DNA of 64,000 nt from Pseudomonas wenzhouensis. GTDB taxonomy: Bacteria; Pseudomonadota; Gammaproteobacteria; Pseudomonadales; Pseudomonadaceae. Shown piece after piece: positions 41,602 to 53,651 of this stretch; within the stretch, counting starts at the first letter, position 1, and every line of letters begins with the position of its first letter. The position numbers and the translations under genes are program-made. The stretch lies in the NCBI RefSeq assembly GCF_021029445.1, contig NZ_CP072610.1, positions 930,001-994,000 of the forward strand, written 5' to 3'. The notes beneath the pieces were generated by a model that was given only the letters and a program-made list of their open reading frames with translations, searched no databases and was not told where the DNA came from.

Positions 41602-44337
41602 ATGTTTGCGCCTCTGTTGAAAAAACTTTTCGGAAGCAAGAATGAGCGTGAAGTCAAACGCATGCTCAAGGCGGTACAGTCCGTCAACGCCCTCGAAGAG
41701 CAGATGATCGCCCTCTCGGACGAGCAGCTGCGTGGTAAGACCGAAGAGTTCAAGGGCCGTCTGGCCAAGGGCGAAACCCTCGATAAGCTGCTTCCCGAAG
41801 CCTTTGCCGTGGCCCGTGAGGCCGGCAAGCGGGTGATGGGCATGCGCCACTTCGATGTGCAGCTCATCGGCGGCATGACCCTGCACGAAGGCAAGATCGC
41901 CGAGATGCGTACTGGTGAGGGCAAGACCCTGGTCGGTACCCTGGCCGTCTACCTCAATGCGCTGTCCGGCAAGGGCGTGCATGTGGTCACGGTCAACGAA
42001 TACCTGGCACGCCGCGATGCCAACTGGATGCGTCCGCTGTACGAGTTTCTCGGTCTTTCCGTGGGTATCGTCACCCCCTTCCAGCCGCCGGAAGAGAAGC
42101 GCGCCGCGTATGCCGCCGATATCACCTACGGCACCAACAACGAATTCGGTTTCGACTACCTGCGCGACAACATGGCCTTCAGCCTGGAAGACAAGTTCCA
42201 GCGTGAGCTGAATTTCGCCGTGATCGACGAAGTCGACTCCATCCTCATCGACGAAGCGCGTACCCCGCTGATCATTTCCGGTCAGGCCGAAGACAGCTCC
42301 AAGCTGTACATCGAGATCAACAAGCTGATCCCGCGCCTGAGCCAGCACATCGAGGAAGAGGAAGGCGTGGTGACCCAGGAAGGTCACTACAAGATCGATG
42401 AGAAGTCGCGTCAGGTCGAGCTCAACGAAGCCGGCCACCAGTACGTCGAGGAGATGCTCACCGCTGCCGGCCTGCTGGCCGAAGGTGAAAGCCTGTATTC
42501 CGCACATAACCTCGGTCTGCTGACTCACGTTTACGCCGGCCTGCGTGCACACAAGCTGTTCCATCGTAATGTCGAATACATCGTGCAGAACGGCCAGGTC
42601 ATCCTGATCGACGAGCACACCGGGCGTACCATGCCGGGCCGTCGTCTGTCCGAAGGTCTGCATCAGGCCATCGAGGCCAAGGAAGGGGTGAACATCCAGG
42701 CCGAGAGCCAGACGCTGGCTTCGACCACCTTCCAGAACTACTTCCGTCTCTACAACAAGCTGTCCGGCATGACCGGTACTGCCGATACCGAGGCGTTCGA
42801 GTTCCGCCAGATCTACGGTCTGGACGTGATGGTCATCCCGACCAACAAGCCGGTGGCGCGTAAGGACTTCAACGACCTGGTCTACCTGACCCAGGAAGAG
42901 AAGTACCAGGCGATCATCGCTGACATCAAGGACTGCCAGGCCCAGGGCCGGCCGATTCTGGTCGGTACTGCCACCATCGAAACCTCCGAGTACGTCAGCC
43001 AGCTGCTGAATAAGGAAGGCATCGAGCACAAGGTGCTCAACGCCAAGTTCCACGACAAGGAAGCCGAGATCATCGCCCAGGCCGGTCGTCCGGGGGCGCT
43101 GACCATCGCTACCAACATGGCCGGTCGCGGTACCGACATCCTCCTCGGTGGCAACTGGGAAGTGGAAGTTGCCGCGCTGGAAAACCCGACCGACGAGCAG
43201 ATCGCACAGATCAAGGCTGACTGGCAGAAGCGCCATCAGCAGGTCATCGAGGCCGGTGGCCTGCATGTGATCGCTTCCGAGCGTCACGAATCGCGCCGTA
43301 TCGACAACCAGCTGCGTGGCCGTGCCGGTCGTCAGGGTGACCCGGGTTCCAGCCGCTTCTATCTGTCGCTGGAAGACAATCTAATGCGTATCTTCGCCTC
43401 CGACCGGGTGAAGAACTTCATGAAGGCTCTCGGCATGCAGTCCGGCGAGGCCATCGAGCACCGCATGGTCACCAACGCCATCGAGAAGGCGCAGCGCAAG
43501 GTCGAAGGTCGCAACTTCGACATGCGCAAGCAACTGCTGGAATTTGACGACGTGGCCAACGAGCAGCGCAAGGTGATCTACCACATGCGCAACAGCCTGC
43601 TGGCTGCCGAGAGCGTTGGCGATACCATTGCCGAGTTCCGCGAGGAAGTGTTGAGCGCCGCCATTAACAGCCACATTCCGCCGCAGTCGATGCCGGAGCA
43701 GTGGGATGTGGCCGGTCTGGAATCCACCCTGCAGAGCGATTTCGGTCTCAAGCTGCCGATTCAGCAGTGGCTGGATGAAGACGACAAGCTGTACGAGGAA
43801 ACCCTGCGCGAGCGCATCCTCGCCGAGCTGCTGACTGCGTACAACGAGAAGGAAACCCAGGCCAGCGCCGAAGCGCTGCGTACCTTCGAGAAGCAGATTC
43901 TGCTGCGCGTACTGGATGACCTGTGGAAAGACCACCTGTCGACCATGGATCACCTGCGTCACGGTATTCACCTGCGTGGCTACGCGCAGAAGAATCCTAA
44001 ACAGGAGTACAAACGCGAGTCCTTTGCCCTGTTCCAGGAGCTGCTGGAGTCGATCAAGCGCGACACCATTCGCGTTCTTTGCCACGTTCAGGTTCGTCGC
44101 GAGGATCCGGCCGAAGAGGAAGCGCGCCTGCGTCGCGAAGCCGAGGCCCTGGCCGAGCGCATGCAGTTCCAGCATGCCGATGCTTCGGCACTGATGGCCG
44201 AAGACAGCGCGGCTGAAGAGGGCGATGTCGCCGTGGCGGCTGCGCCGGTACGCGCCGAACCCAAGGTCGGTCGTAACGAGCCGTGCCCCTGTGGTTCGGG
44301 CAAGAAGTACAAGCACTGTCACGGCCAGATCGGCTGA
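41602..44337 (+). CDS. secA: Preprotein translocase ATPase SecA
   Basis: 911 residues from ATG 41602; the frame opens earlier but [21 protein letters not shown] is the standard N-terminus. The first nucleotide site has [11 protein letters not shown] (Walker A, about 103-113) and [17 protein letters not shown] (about 207-223). [16 protein letters not shown] is in the second ATPase domain. The C-terminal zinc finger [14 protein letters not shown], the SecB/ribosome-binding tail, is intact. It drives export through SecYEG. No secM lies upstream; the 238-nt gap after the M23 gene has no obvious arrest peptide. Confidence 0.98.
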   Translation: MFAPLLKKLFGSKNEREVKRMLKAVQSVNALEEQMIALSDEQLRGKTEEFKGRLAKGETLDKLLPEAFAVAREAGKRVMGMRHFDVQLIGGMTLHEGKIAEMRTGEGKTLVGTLAVYLNALSGKGVHVVTVNEYLARRDANWMRPLYEFLGLSVGIVTPFQPPEEKRAAYAADITYGTNNEFGFDYLRDNMAFSLEDKFQRELNFAVIDEVDSILIDEARTPLIISGQAEDSSKLYIEINKLIPRLSQHIEEEEGVVTQEGHYKIDEKSRQVELNEAGHQYVEEMLTAAGLLAEGESLYSAHNLGLLTHVYAGLRAHKLFHRNVEYIVQNGQVILIDEHTGRTMPGRRLSEGLHQAIEAKEGVNIQAESQTLASTTFQNYFRLYNKLSGMTGTADTEAFEFRQIYGLDVMVIPTNKPVARKDFNDLVYLTQEEKYQAIIADIKDCQAQGRPILVGTATIETSEYVSQLLNKEGIEHKVLNAKFHDKEAEIIAQAGRPGALTIATNMAGRGTDILLGGNWEVEVAALENPTDEQIAQIKADWQKRHQQVIEAGGLHVIASERHESRRIDNQLRGRAGRQGDPGSSRFYLSLEDNLMRIFASDRVKNFMKALGMQSGEAIEHRMVTNAIEKAQRKVEGRNFDMRKQLLEFDDVANEQRKVIYHMRNSLLAAESVGDTIAEFREEVLSAAINSHIPPQSMPEQWDVAGLESTLQSDFGLKLPIQQWLDEDDKLYEETLRERILAELLTAYNEKETQASAEALRTFEKQILLRVLDDLWKDHLSTMDHLRHGIHLRGYAQKNPKQEYKRESFALFQELLESIKRDTIRVLCHVQVRREDPAEEEARLRREAEALAERMQFQHADASALMAEDSAAEEGDVAVAAAPVRAEPKVGRNEPCPCGSGKKYKHCHGQIG

Positions 44338-44389
44338 TCGAGGCCGCTTGCAGTAGCGGGCGCTTCGGCTATGCTGCCAGCGCCCTGAC

Positions 44390-44423
44390 AACGCCGCGAC
44401 GGCTGTGCCGCTCGCGGCGTTTT
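44390..44423 (+). terminator. Terminator of secA
   Basis: 10-bp stem AACGCCGCGA / TCGCGGCGTT with a 12-nt GC-rich loop and TTT after it, 52 nt past the stop. Confidence 0.8.
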
Positions 44424-44477
44424 ACCATCTCATCCGGTCGCCCGAGCGATCACTGCATACTTGAAGGAGCGCATCTC

Positions 44478-45695
44478 ATGGCTGTTGGTCTTGGCCCGCT
44501 GTCTACCCTGCACCCGGTTCCCGGTTTCGAGCTGGGCATCGCCTCGGCCGGCATCAAGCGCCCCGGGCGCAAGGATGTGGTGGTGATGCGCTGCGCCGAA
44601 GGTTCGCGGATTGCCGGGGTGACCACGACCAACGCGTTCTGCGCTGCGCCGGTACTGATTACCCGCGAGCGCCTGGGCGGCGAAGTGCGTTACCTGCTGA
44701 CCAACACCGGCAACGCCAACGCCGGCACCGGTGCCGATGGCCTGGCACGCGCACGCCGTGCCTGTGCGCGCCTGGCTGAGCTGACTGGCGTGGCGGAAAG
44801 CGCCGTGCTGCCGTTTTCCACCGGGGTGATCGGTGAGCCGTTGCCGGTCGAGAAGATCGAGTCCGCGCTGCAGGCGGCGCTGGACGACCTCAAGGCCGAT
44901 AACTGGGAAGCGGCTGCGACCGGCATCATGACCACCGACACCCTGCCCAAGGGCGCCAGCCGGCAGTTCCAGCATGACGGCGTGACCATCACCGTGACCG
45001 GCATCAGCAAGGGCGCGGGGATGATCCGCCCGAACATGGCCACCATGCTCGGCTACATTGCCACCGACGCCAAGGTCGCTCAGGGCGTGCTGCAGGATCT
45101 GGTGCGCGATGCGGCGAACAAGTCGTTCAACCGCATCACCATCGATGGTGACACCTCCACCAATGACTGCTGCATGCTGATCGCCACCGGCCAGGCCGGG
45201 TTGCCGGAAATCAGCGAAGCCTCGGGTGAACTGTTCGCCAAGCTCAAGCAGGCGGTATTCGACGTCTTCATGGAAGTGGCGCAGGCCATCGTCCGTGACG
45301 GCGAAGGTGCGACCAAGTTCGTCACCGTGCAGGTCAATGGCGGTGGCACCCATCAGGAGTGCCTGGACGTAGCCTACGCCGTGGCCCACTCGCCGCTGAT
45401 CAAGACCGCGCTGTTCGCCTCCGACCCGAACTGGGGCCGCATCCTCGCAGCGGTCGGCTATGCCGGCGTACCGCAACTGGACGTGAGCAAGATCGACGTA
45501 TTCCTCGGTGAAGTCTGCATCGCCAGCAAGGGTTGCCGCGCGACCACCTACACCGAAGAACAGGGTGCGGCAGTGATGGCCCGTGAGGAAATCACCATCC
45601 GCATCGAGCTGGGACGCGGCACCTGCAGCGAGACCATCTGGACCACCGACCTGTCCCACGAGTACGTCAAGATCAACGCCGAATACCGCACCTGA
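44478..45695 (+). CDS. argJ: Bifunctional ornithine acetyltransferase / N-acetylglutamate synthase
   Basis: 405 residues from ATG 44478 with GAAGGAG upstream; the longer open frame overlaps the secA end and is not used. ArgJ transfers acetyl between N-acetylornithine and glutamate in the cyclic arginine pathway. The autocleavage site is in [14 protein letters not shown] (about residues 188-201), where the Thr after Ala becomes the nucleophile of the beta chain. [18 protein letters not shown] and [18 protein letters not shown] follow. It is a single-gene unit. Confidence 0.97.
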   Translation: MAVGLGPLSTLHPVPGFELGIASAGIKRPGRKDVVVMRCAEGSRIAGVTTTNAFCAAPVLITRERLGGEVRYLLTNTGNANAGTGADGLARARRACARLAELTGVAESAVLPFSTGVIGEPLPVEKIESALQAALDDLKADNWEAAATGIMTTDTLPKGASRQFQHDGVTITVTGISKGAGMIRPNMATMLGYIATDAKVAQGVLQDLVRDAANKSFNRITIDGDTSTNDCCMLIATGQAGLPEISEASGELFAKLKQAVFDVFMEVAQAIVRDGEGATKFVTVQVNGGGTHQECLDVAYAVAHSPLIKTALFASDPNWGRILAAVGYAGVPQLDVSKIDVFLGEVCIASKGCRATTYTEEQGAAVMAREEITIRIELGRGTCSETIWTTDLSHEYVKINAEYRT

Positions 45696-45714
45696 TCGCG
45701 TCCTGCTCGTCCGT

Positions 45715-45750
45715 ATTCCCGCGCCTCATGTCCGCATGACGCGCGGGAAT
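45715..45750 (+). terminator. Hairpin after argJ
   Basis: Outer stem ATTCCCGCGC / GCGCGGGAAT with an inner TCATG/CATGA stem, followed by TTT; 19 nt after the argJ stop. Confidence 0.65.
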
Positions 45751-45809
45751 TTGCTATTCGGGAGGCAGGCTTTTAACGTCGAGCGACTTCATGCCCGAGG
45801 ACGCGCGAG

Positions 45810-46442
45810 ATGCCTGTGAAACTGGTGATTGGCGACAAGAACTATTCCTCCTGGTCGTTGCGCGCCGCGCTGGCGGTCGAGCTGGCCGGTGTGGAATGTG
45901 AAGAAGTGCGGGTGCGCCTGTATCAGCCCGACAGCCGCGCGCAATTGCTACGGCACTCGCCCACCGGCAAGGTGCCGGTGCTGCTCACCGAGCATGGGCC
46001 GGTGTGGGATTCGCTGGCGATAGCCGAGTATCTGGCCGAGCGCTACCCCGAGGCGCAGCTGTGGCCGCAGGCGCCTCAGGCACGCGCCTTGGCGCGTAGT
46101 GTTTGTGCGGAGATGCACAGTGGCTTCAGCGCGCTGCGCAGCCACCTGCCGATGGATCTGGCGCGTGACAAGGCGCTGACCGAGCTGCCGGACGCGGCGC
46201 AGGCCGATATCGACCGCATCTGCGCGATCTGGGCCGATTGCCGCGAGCGCTTCGGCAGTTCCGGCAACTATCTGTTCGGTCAGGCCAGCATTGCCGATGC
46301 CTTCTTCGCGCCGGTTGCCGCACGCCTGCGCAGTTATCATGTGGCCTTGCCGACAACGGCAGCGGCCTATGTCGAAACCATCTACCGCTGGCCGGCGTTC
46401 CAACGCTGGCATCAGGCAGCATTGCAGGAGGTCAAGGGGTGA
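45810..46442 (+). CDS. Glutathione S-transferase family protein
   Basis: 210 residues. The N-terminal thioredoxin-like domain has VIGDKNYSSWSLRAALAVEL (the catalytic serine may be among the SS pair near 13-14) and the cis-proline TGKVPVLL. The all-helical C-terminal half has LFGQASIADAFFAPVAARLRSY. Likely a glutathione-dependent transferase or reductase; substrate unknown. Its stop overlaps the mutT GTG start by 3 nt, so the two are translationally coupled. Confidence 0.9.
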   Translation: MPVKLVIGDKNYSSWSLRAALAVELAGVECEEVRVRLYQPDSRAQLLRHSPTGKVPVLLTEHGPVWDSLAIAEYLAERYPEAQLWPQAPQARALARSVCAEMHSGFSALRSHLPMDLARDKALTELPDAAQADIDRICAIWADCRERFGSSGNYLFGQASIADAFFAPVAARLRSYHVALPTTAAAYVETIYRWPAFQRWHQAALQEVKG

Positions 46443-47383
46443 AGCGTGTGCATGTCGCAGCAGCAGTGATTCGGGGTGTCGATGGACGCATCCTGCTCGC
46501 CAGGCGACCTGAGGACAAACACCAGGGCGGGCTCTGGGAGTTCCCCGGTGGCAAGGTGGAAGAGGGCGAAACCGTGCATGCCGCGCTCGCGCGCGAACTG
46601 CAGGAGGAACTGGGCATTTGCCCGCAGGCGGCGCGCCCGCTGATCCAGATTCGCCACGATTACCCGGACAAGCAGGTGCTGCTGGACGTCTGGGAGGTTT
46701 CGGCCTTCAGTGGCGAGCCGCATGGTGCCGAGGGTCAGCCGCTGGCCTGGGCCAGCGAGCGGCAGTTGCTGGACTACCAATTCCCCGCCGCCAACAAACC
46801 CATAGTCGCCGCCGCGCGCCTGCCCGAGTGCTACCTGATCACTCCGGATGGCCTGGCGCCGAGCGAGCTGCTGGCCGGCATCCGCAGTGCCCTGGCCCAA
46901 GGCATACGCCTGATTCAACTGCGTGCGCCGAACATGTTCGATGCGCAGTACCGCGACCTGGCCGTCGATGTGCAGGGACTGTGCGCCGGCAAGGCGCAAC
47001 TGATGCTCAAGGGGCCGCTGGAGTGGCTGGGCGACTTTCCGGCGGCCGGCTGGCACCTGACCGCCGAGCAACTGCGTCAATACGGCGCTGGTGGTCGACC
47101 GTTCCCTGAAAATCGCTGGTTGGCCGCTTCCTGCCACAGTCCCGAGGAGTTGGCCCTTGCTGCGCAGATGGGGGTGGATTTCGCCACCCTGTCACCGCTG
47201 CAGGCCACCGCCACGCACCCCGGCGCGCAGCCGCTGGGCTGGGAGGCGGCGCGCGAGATGCTGGCGGGGTTTAACTTGCCGGCTTACCTGCTGGGCGGTG
47301 TTGGCCCGGGCGACGTCGAGCGTGCCTGGCAGATCGGCGCTCAGGGTGTGGCGGGTATTCGCGCATTCTGGCCCGCCTCGTAG
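46439..47383 (+). CDS. mutT: Nudix hydrolase (MutT) fused to a thiamine-phosphate-synthase-like domain
   Basis: 314 residues from GTG 46439. The first ~130 residues are a MutT domain with the Nudix box GGKVEEGETVHAALARELQEELG (about 38-60), complete in its key E residues. It should hydrolyse oxidised dGTP. The rest (about 135-314) resembles ThiE/TenI barrels: GIRLIQLRAPNM, WHLTAEQLRQ, and LLGGVGPGDVERAWQIGAQGVAGIRAF. The fusion is common in Pseudomonas; the role of the second domain is unclear. Terminator-like hairpin follows. Confidence 0.92.
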   Translation: MKRVHVAAAVIRGVDGRILLARRPEDKHQGGLWEFPGGKVEEGETVHAALARELQEELGICPQAARPLIQIRHDYPDKQVLLDVWEVSAFSGEPHGAEGQPLAWASERQLLDYQFPAANKPIVAAARLPECYLITPDGLAPSELLAGIRSALAQGIRLIQLRAPNMFDAQYRDLAVDVQGLCAGKAQLMLKGPLEWLGDFPAAGWHLTAEQLRQYGAGGRPFPENRWLAASCHSPEELALAAQMGVDFATLSPLQATATHPGAQPLGWEAAREMLAGFNLPAYLLGGVGPGDVERAWQIGAQGVAGIRAFWPAS

Positions 47384-47393
47384 AGAGGTAAAT

Positions 47394-47415
47394 CAGCCGC
47401 TCGTGCGAGCGGCTG
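47394..47415. terminator. Hairpin between convergent mutT and mscS
   Basis: Perfect 10-bp stem CAGCCGCTCG / CGAGCGGCTG with only a TG between the arms, 10 nt after the mutT stop; T-tails are weak on both sides. Confidence 0.6.
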
Positions 47416-47452
47416 TCCTGATTGAACCGCAGCCTGGTGCGAGGGGAGCGCT

Positions 47453-48280
47453 TTACTCGGCTTTGCTCAGGTGCACCACGCGCTGTGGAAAGGGAATGCC
47501 GATGCCGGCTTCGCTCAGGCGTTCCTTGGCTTGTTCGGTAAAGTCGAAGGTCACGGGCCAGAAGTCGCCGGTCGCCACCCAGACGCGCAGCGACAGATTC
47601 ACCGCGCTTTCCCCAAGCCCGGTGACGAACACCGCTGGCGCAGGGTCGAGGTGCACGCGCGGATCCCGGGCGATATCCAGCAGCACCTCACGGGCCTGTT
47701 TGATGTCGCTGGCGTAATCGATGCCGATGTTGATATCGGCACGTCGACGCGGTTCGCGCGAATAGTTGGTGATATGTCCGTTGGACAGGCTGCCGTTGGG
47801 CACGATCACCACCTTGTTGTCGCCGGTCTTCAGGGTGGTATGGAAGATCTGGATGCTGTCGACGCTGCCGGATACCCCCTGGGCCTCGATCCAGTCCCCC
47901 GCCCGGAAGGGACGAAACAGCATGATCAGCACGCCACCGGCGAAATTGGCCAGGCTGCCCTGCAAGGCCAGGCCGATGGCCAGGCCTGCCGCACCGATCA
48001 TGGCGATGAACGAGGTGGTTTCTACGCCGATCATCGAGGCCACGCTGATCAGCAGCAGAATGCGCAGCACGATGCTGATCAGGCTGCCGATGAAGCTGCT
48101 CAGGGCGCGGTCGATCTTGCGTACTTCAAGCATGCGCCCGATGCTCGAGGTCAGCCTGCTGATCAACCACCAGCCAATCAGCAGAGTGATCAGGGCCAGA
48201 GTCAACTTGCCGCTGTACTCCAGCACCACAGGCAGCCAGGCTTCGGACAGCTTGACCAGTTCGTCGACGTTCATCTCCAT
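47453..48280 (-). CDS. mscS: Small-conductance mechanosensitive channel, MscS family
   Basis: 275 residues from ATG 48280 (AGGAG upstream). Three membrane helices are followed by the pore-lining TM3 GAAGLAIGLALQGSLANFAGG (about 97-117), which has the glycine/alanine packing pattern of MscS. Next comes the beta domain (PFRAGDWIEAQGVSGSVDSI) and the cytoplasmic vestibule. It opens under membrane tension to release solutes after hypo-osmotic shock. It is on the minus strand downstream of yajQ. Confidence 0.96.
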   Translation of the reverse strand: MEMNVDELVKLSEAWLPVVLEYSGKLTLALITLLIGWWLISRLTSSIGRMLEVRKIDRALSSFIGSLISIVLRILLLISVASMIGVETTSFIAMIGAAGLAIGLALQGSLANFAGGVLIMLFRPFRAGDWIEAQGVSGSVDSIQIFHTTLKTGDNKVVIVPNGSLSNGHITNYSREPRRRADINIGIDYASDIKQAREVLLDIARDPRVHLDPAPAVFVTGLGESAVNLSLRVWVATGDFWPVTFDFTEQAKERLSEAGIGIPFPQRVVHLSKAE

Positions 48281-48312
48281 GGGGACTCCTGTTTTCCCGT
48301 GCCTGAAACGCA

Positions 48313-48336
48313 ACCGCCATGGCAGGCCATGGCGGT
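48313..48336 (-). terminator. Hairpin between yajQ and mscS
   Basis: Perfect 11-bp stem ACCGCCATGGC / GCCATGGCGGT with 2 nt between the arms. On the minus strand the sequence after it (TGCGTTTC) is only mildly T-rich, so termination may be partial. Confidence 0.55.
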
Positions 48337-48382
48337 CAGAATGCTATCAACCTAGTGTGCGACGCCCTGGCGCCGCAAAGGT

Positions 48383-48862
48383 TCAATCGCGGAAATTGTT
48401 GTACTGCAGCGGCATGCCGAACTCGTGACCGCGCAGCAGGGCGATGGCTTCCTGCAGGTCGTCACGTTTCTTGCCGGTCACGCGTACCTGCTCGCCCTGG
48501 ATGGCGGCCTGCACCTTGAGCTTGGCGTCCTTGATGTGAGCGACGATCTTCTTCGCCAGCTCCTTGTCGATACCTTCGCGGAAGGTGACCTCCTGCTTCA
48601 TCACCTTGCCTGACGCGTAGGGATCCTTGGTTTCCATGCACTGGCAGTCGATCTTGCGCTTGACCAGGCTGCTACGCACGATGTCGAGCATCTGCTCGAG
48701 CATGAACTCGGCTTCGGCGGTCAGGGTCAGCGCCTTGTCCTTGCTTTCGATGCTGCACTTGCCGCGCAGATCGAAACGGCGGTCGAGTTCCTTGATGGCG
48801 TTATCGACCGCATTGGTCAGTTCGTGTTTATCCAGTTCGGACACGACGTCGAACGAAGGCAT
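48383..48862 (-). CDS. yajQ: YajQ family cyclic-di-GMP-binding protein
   Basis: 159 residues from ATG 48862 ([21 protein letters not shown]); an upstream in-frame ATG at 48898 lacks family sequence. Two ferredoxin-like domains; the conserved [31 protein letters not shown] and [18 protein letters not shown] blocks are present. YajQ proteins bind c-di-GMP or nucleotides and act with transcription factors in Pseudomonas and Xanthomonas relatives (family knowledge). It is divergent from the response regulator at 49001, itself a likely c-di-GMP-related protein. Confidence 0.95.
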   Translation of the reverse strand: MPSFDVVSELDKHELTNAVDNAIKELDRRFDLRGKCSIESKDKALTLTAEAEFMLEQMLDIVRSSLVKRKIDCQCMETKDPYASGKVMKQEVTFREGIDKELAKKIVAHIKDAKLKVQAAIQGEQVRVTGKKRDDLQEAIALLRGHEFGMPLQYNNFRD

Positions 48863-49000
48863 GAGTGGGCTCCTGATGGACGGCGCGATCCTCTTCACGG
48901 AGTGAACGCGCCTGACTTGACGATAACTATGGCGGCCTCATTATACCCACTCTGATAAACGCCGTTTGGCGTCCTTCCCTCCTGCCTGCGAGCCAGTACC

Positions 49001-50871
<1,871 letters not shown>

Positions 50872-50974
50872 CGTGGCAAACCGCCGCTCATGGCCTGGCC
50901 GGTTACAACCGCCCTACACAGGCAGTGGGCAACCGCGCTAACCTGCCGTTTCCATTCGTCACCACGACACCTTC

Positions 50975-52993
50975 ATGAGATTGCGTCAGCGCCTCGAAAA
51001 CCTGCCGGTTGGCCGCAAGCTGCTCGCTGCACTGTTGGCGTTGCTCGCCGCCGTGATGCTGGTGGCCAATCTGGCCTTCATCAGTGCTGCCTACTGGATC
51101 ACCCAGGAAAGCATGGCGCCACAGGCGCTGCACACCCTGGGCCGCCTGATCGCCAGCCCGACGCTGAGCAAGGAAGCCCTGCACTCGTCGGCCTCGGCCG
51201 AGGCTGTGCTCACGCGCCTGGATGATTACGCGCCGCTGCGTGCAGCGGTGATCTATGACAGCAATGGCAACAGCCTGGCGCAATTGCAGCGCGGGGAGAA
51301 ACTGCAATTGCCACAGCAACTGAGCCAGTTGCAGCACTGGCGCGAAACGGCTTTTCGCACCAATCTGCTGGTCGACCTGCCGCATCCCAGCGGTCGTCCC
51401 GGTGCCCTGTTGCTGGTCGCCTCCAGTGAACTGCCGGGGGCGTTCTATACCGGCACCCTGACCGCCAGCCTGGTGATTCTGGCGTTCAGCGTGCTGTTGT
51501 GGCTGCTGGTGGCCAAACAGATCAAGCGTCTGGTGACCAAGCCCATCCGCCGTCTCGAGGAACTGTCGCGTCAGGTTACCCGCGAAGAGAACTATGCGCT
51601 GCGCGCCGATCGCGGCAATCAGGACGAAATCGGCAGCCTGGCCGATGCCTTCAACACCATGCTGATGCGCATGGAAGCCCGCGAGCAGCAACTCAAGCGC
51701 GCCCGCGACGACGCCCAGCAGGCCTTCGATCAGGCGCAGAGCCTGGCCGAGGAAACCCGCCACTCCAACCGCAAGCTGGAGCTGGAAGTGCAGGTGCGCA
51801 GCAAGATCGAGAAGAAGCTCACCGGTTTCCAGAACTACCTCAACAGCATCATCGACTCCATGCCCTCGGCGCTGATCGCCCTCGATGAGCAGCTTTACGT
51901 TACGCAGTGGAATCAGGAGGCCAGCACGTTATCCGGCACGCCGCTGGAAGAGGCACTGAACCAGCCGGTGTTCCTCGCCTTTCCGCCACTCAAGCCGTTT
52001 CTGCCCCAGCTCAAAGGTACCGCCGAACAACATCGGGTGGAGAAGATCGAGCGTGTCACCTGGCACAAGGGCGAAGAGCCTCATCATTACGCCCTGACGT
52101 TCTACCCGCTGATGGGCGGTGCCGGGCGTGGCGTGGTGATCCGTATCGACGACATCACCCAGCGCCTGGCTCTCGAGGAAATGATGGTGCAGTCGGAAAA
52201 GATGCTCTCGGTCGGCGGCCTGGCGGCGGGTATGGCGCATGAAATCAACAACCCGCTCGGGGCCATCCTGCATAACGTGCAGAACATTCGCCGGCGCCTG
52301 TCGCCGGAGCTGGAAATAAACCTCGAACGGGCCGAGCAGGCCGGCATCAGCCTGGCTGCCATCGAGCAGTACATGGAGGCGCGCGAGATTCCGCGCCTGC
52401 TCGATGGCATCCAGCAGGCTGGCCAGCGCGCCGCCAAGATCGTCAGCCATATGCTCAGCTTCAGCCGCCGTAGCGACCGTCAGCTGTCGCCCTGCGAGCT
52501 GCCGGCACTGATCGATCAGGCGCTGGAAATTGCCGGCAACGACTTCGACCTGGCTGATGGTTTCGACTTCCGCACCCTGGAAATCGTGCGCCAGTTCGAT
52601 CCGTTGCTGGGGCCGGTAGCCGCGACTGCCAACGAACTGGAGCAGGTGCTGCTCAACTTGCTGAAGAACGCCGCGCAGGCCATTCATCAACGCGACGACG
52701 AGGCCGAGCCAGGCCGTATCATCCTGCGTACGCGGCAGGCTGGCAGTTGGGCGGAAGTGCAGGTCGAGGACAACGGCATCGGCATGAGCGAAACCGTGCG
52801 CAAGCGCATCTTCGAACCCTTTTTCACCACCAAGGAGGTCGGTCAGGGCACCGGCCTCGGTCTGGCGGTCTCCTATTTCATCATCACCAACAATCACAAG
52901 GGGCAGATGGAAGTGCACTCCACGCCGGGCCAGGGCACCTGCTTTACCCTGCGCCTGCCGCTGGCCTCCCTGCCCGAGCACACAGGACTCTGA
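50975..52993 (+). CDS. Membrane sensor histidine kinase (HAMP-PAS-HisKA-HATPase)
   Basis: 672 residues. TM1 (about 17-42), a periplasmic sensor region of ~115 residues, TM2 (about 160-182), HAMP (about 183-235), a coiled coil and a PAS domain (about 285-395). The phospho-acceptor is His 422 in GMAHEINNPLGAI. The ATPase boxes are intact: N box NLLKNAAQAI, G1 DNGIGM, F box FEPFFTTK and G2 GTGLGLAVS. No receiver domain is attached, so the partner is likely the response regulator at 49001. The orthologue in P. aeruginosa (PA4398) is, as I recall, linked to swarming and biofilm. The ligand is unknown. Confidence 0.93.
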   Translation: MRLRQRLENLPVGRKLLAALLALLAAVMLVANLAFISAAYWITQESMAPQALHTLGRLIASPTLSKEALHSSASAEAVLTRLDDYAPLRAAVIYDSNGNSLAQLQRGEKLQLPQQLSQLQHWRETAFRTNLLVDLPHPSGRPGALLLVASSELPGAFYTGTLTASLVILAFSVLLWLLVAKQIKRLVTKPIRRLEELSRQVTREENYALRADRGNQDEIGSLADAFNTMLMRMEAREQQLKRARDDAQQAFDQAQSLAEETRHSNRKLELEVQVRSKIEKKLTGFQNYLNSIIDSMPSALIALDEQLYVTQWNQEASTLSGTPLEEALNQPVFLAFPPLKPFLPQLKGTAEQHRVEKIERVTWHKGEEPHHYALTFYPLMGGAGRGVVIRIDDITQRLALEEMMVQSEKMLSVGGLAAGMAHEINNPLGAILHNVQNIRRRLSPELEINLERAEQAGISLAAIEQYMEAREIPRLLDGIQQAGQRAAKIVSHMLSFSRRSDRQLSPCELPALIDQALEIAGNDFDLADGFDFRTLEIVRQFDPLLGPVAATANELEQVLLNLLKNAAQAIHQRDDEAEPGRIILRTRQAGSWAEVQVEDNGIGMSETVRKRIFEPFFTTKEVGQGTGLGLAVSYFIITNNHKGQMEVHSTPGQGTCFTLRLPLASLPEHTGL

Positions 52994-52996
52994 ACC

Positions 52997-53584
52997 ATGG
53001 GCTTTCGTCTCTCGAAGATCTACACCCGTACCGGCGACAAGGGCGAGACCGGCCTGGCCGATGGCCGCCGGGTCGGCAAGGACCACCCGCGCGTCGAGGC
53101 CATGGGCGAGCTGGATACGCTCAACAGTCAGCTTGGTTTGCTGCTCGCCGAGCTGAACGAGGCCAGTGTGACCTGGCCAGGCCTCAAGGAAATCAGTGAC
53201 ATTCTTGGCCCCTGCCAGCACCGCCTGTTCGACCTTGGGGGCGAACTGGCGATGCCCGAGTACCAGGCGCTGCAGCAGGTGGAGGTGGAACGCCTCGAGG
53301 CCGCCATCGACCGCTGGAACGAAGAGGTCGGGCCATTGGAAAACTTCATCCTGCCCGGCGGCTCCAAACTGATCGCCCTGGCCCATGTCTGCCGCAGCCT
53401 GGCGCGCAGTTGCGAGCGGCGCTGCCAGCACCTCAATGCCGTCGAGCCGCTACGCGGTGAAGGCCTGGCCTACGTCAACCGCCTCTCCGATTTGCTGTTC
53501 GTCGCTGCGCGTCTGATCGCCAGGCGCCAGGGCGTTGCCGAGGTGTTGTGGCGGGCAGCGGAAAAGCCTGAACAGCCGGCCTGA
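52997..53584 (+). CDS. Cob(I)yrinic acid a,c-diamide adenosyltransferase, PduO type
   Basis: 195 residues. The N-terminal KIYTRTGDKGETGLADGRRVGKDHPRVEAMGELDTLNS is the ATP-binding signature of PduO/MMAB-type enzymes. The helical bundle ends with ARSCERRCQHLNA and YVNRLSDLLFVAARL. It transfers adenosyl from ATP to cob(I)alamin or a precursor. It starts 3 nt after the kinase gene but is not obviously related in function. The NFILPGGSKLIALAHVCRS stretch is family-typical. Confidence 0.93.
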   Translation: MGFRLSKIYTRTGDKGETGLADGRRVGKDHPRVEAMGELDTLNSQLGLLLAELNEASVTWPGLKEISDILGPCQHRLFDLGGELAMPEYQALQQVEVERLEAAIDRWNEEVGPLENFILPGGSKLIALAHVCRSLARSCERRCQHLNAVEPLRGEGLAYVNRLSDLLFVAARLIARRQGVAEVLWRAAEKPEQPA

Positions 53585-53651
53585 TGCCCGCCCGTTCAGC
53601 GCGTCGCAGCAACGCGCCACGGCGAGCCAGGGGCCGGCCGTCGGTCGCTGA

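Noticed and set aside
41488..43287. 599-residue minus-strand frame opposite secA
   Set aside because: Shadow of secA; no ribosome-binding site or recognisable motif.
43360..44337. secA C-terminal end suspected as frameshifted because another frame runs across its stop
   Set aside because: The secA frame is continuous to the zinc finger [14 protein letters not shown] and stops normally; the other frame simply opens into argJ.
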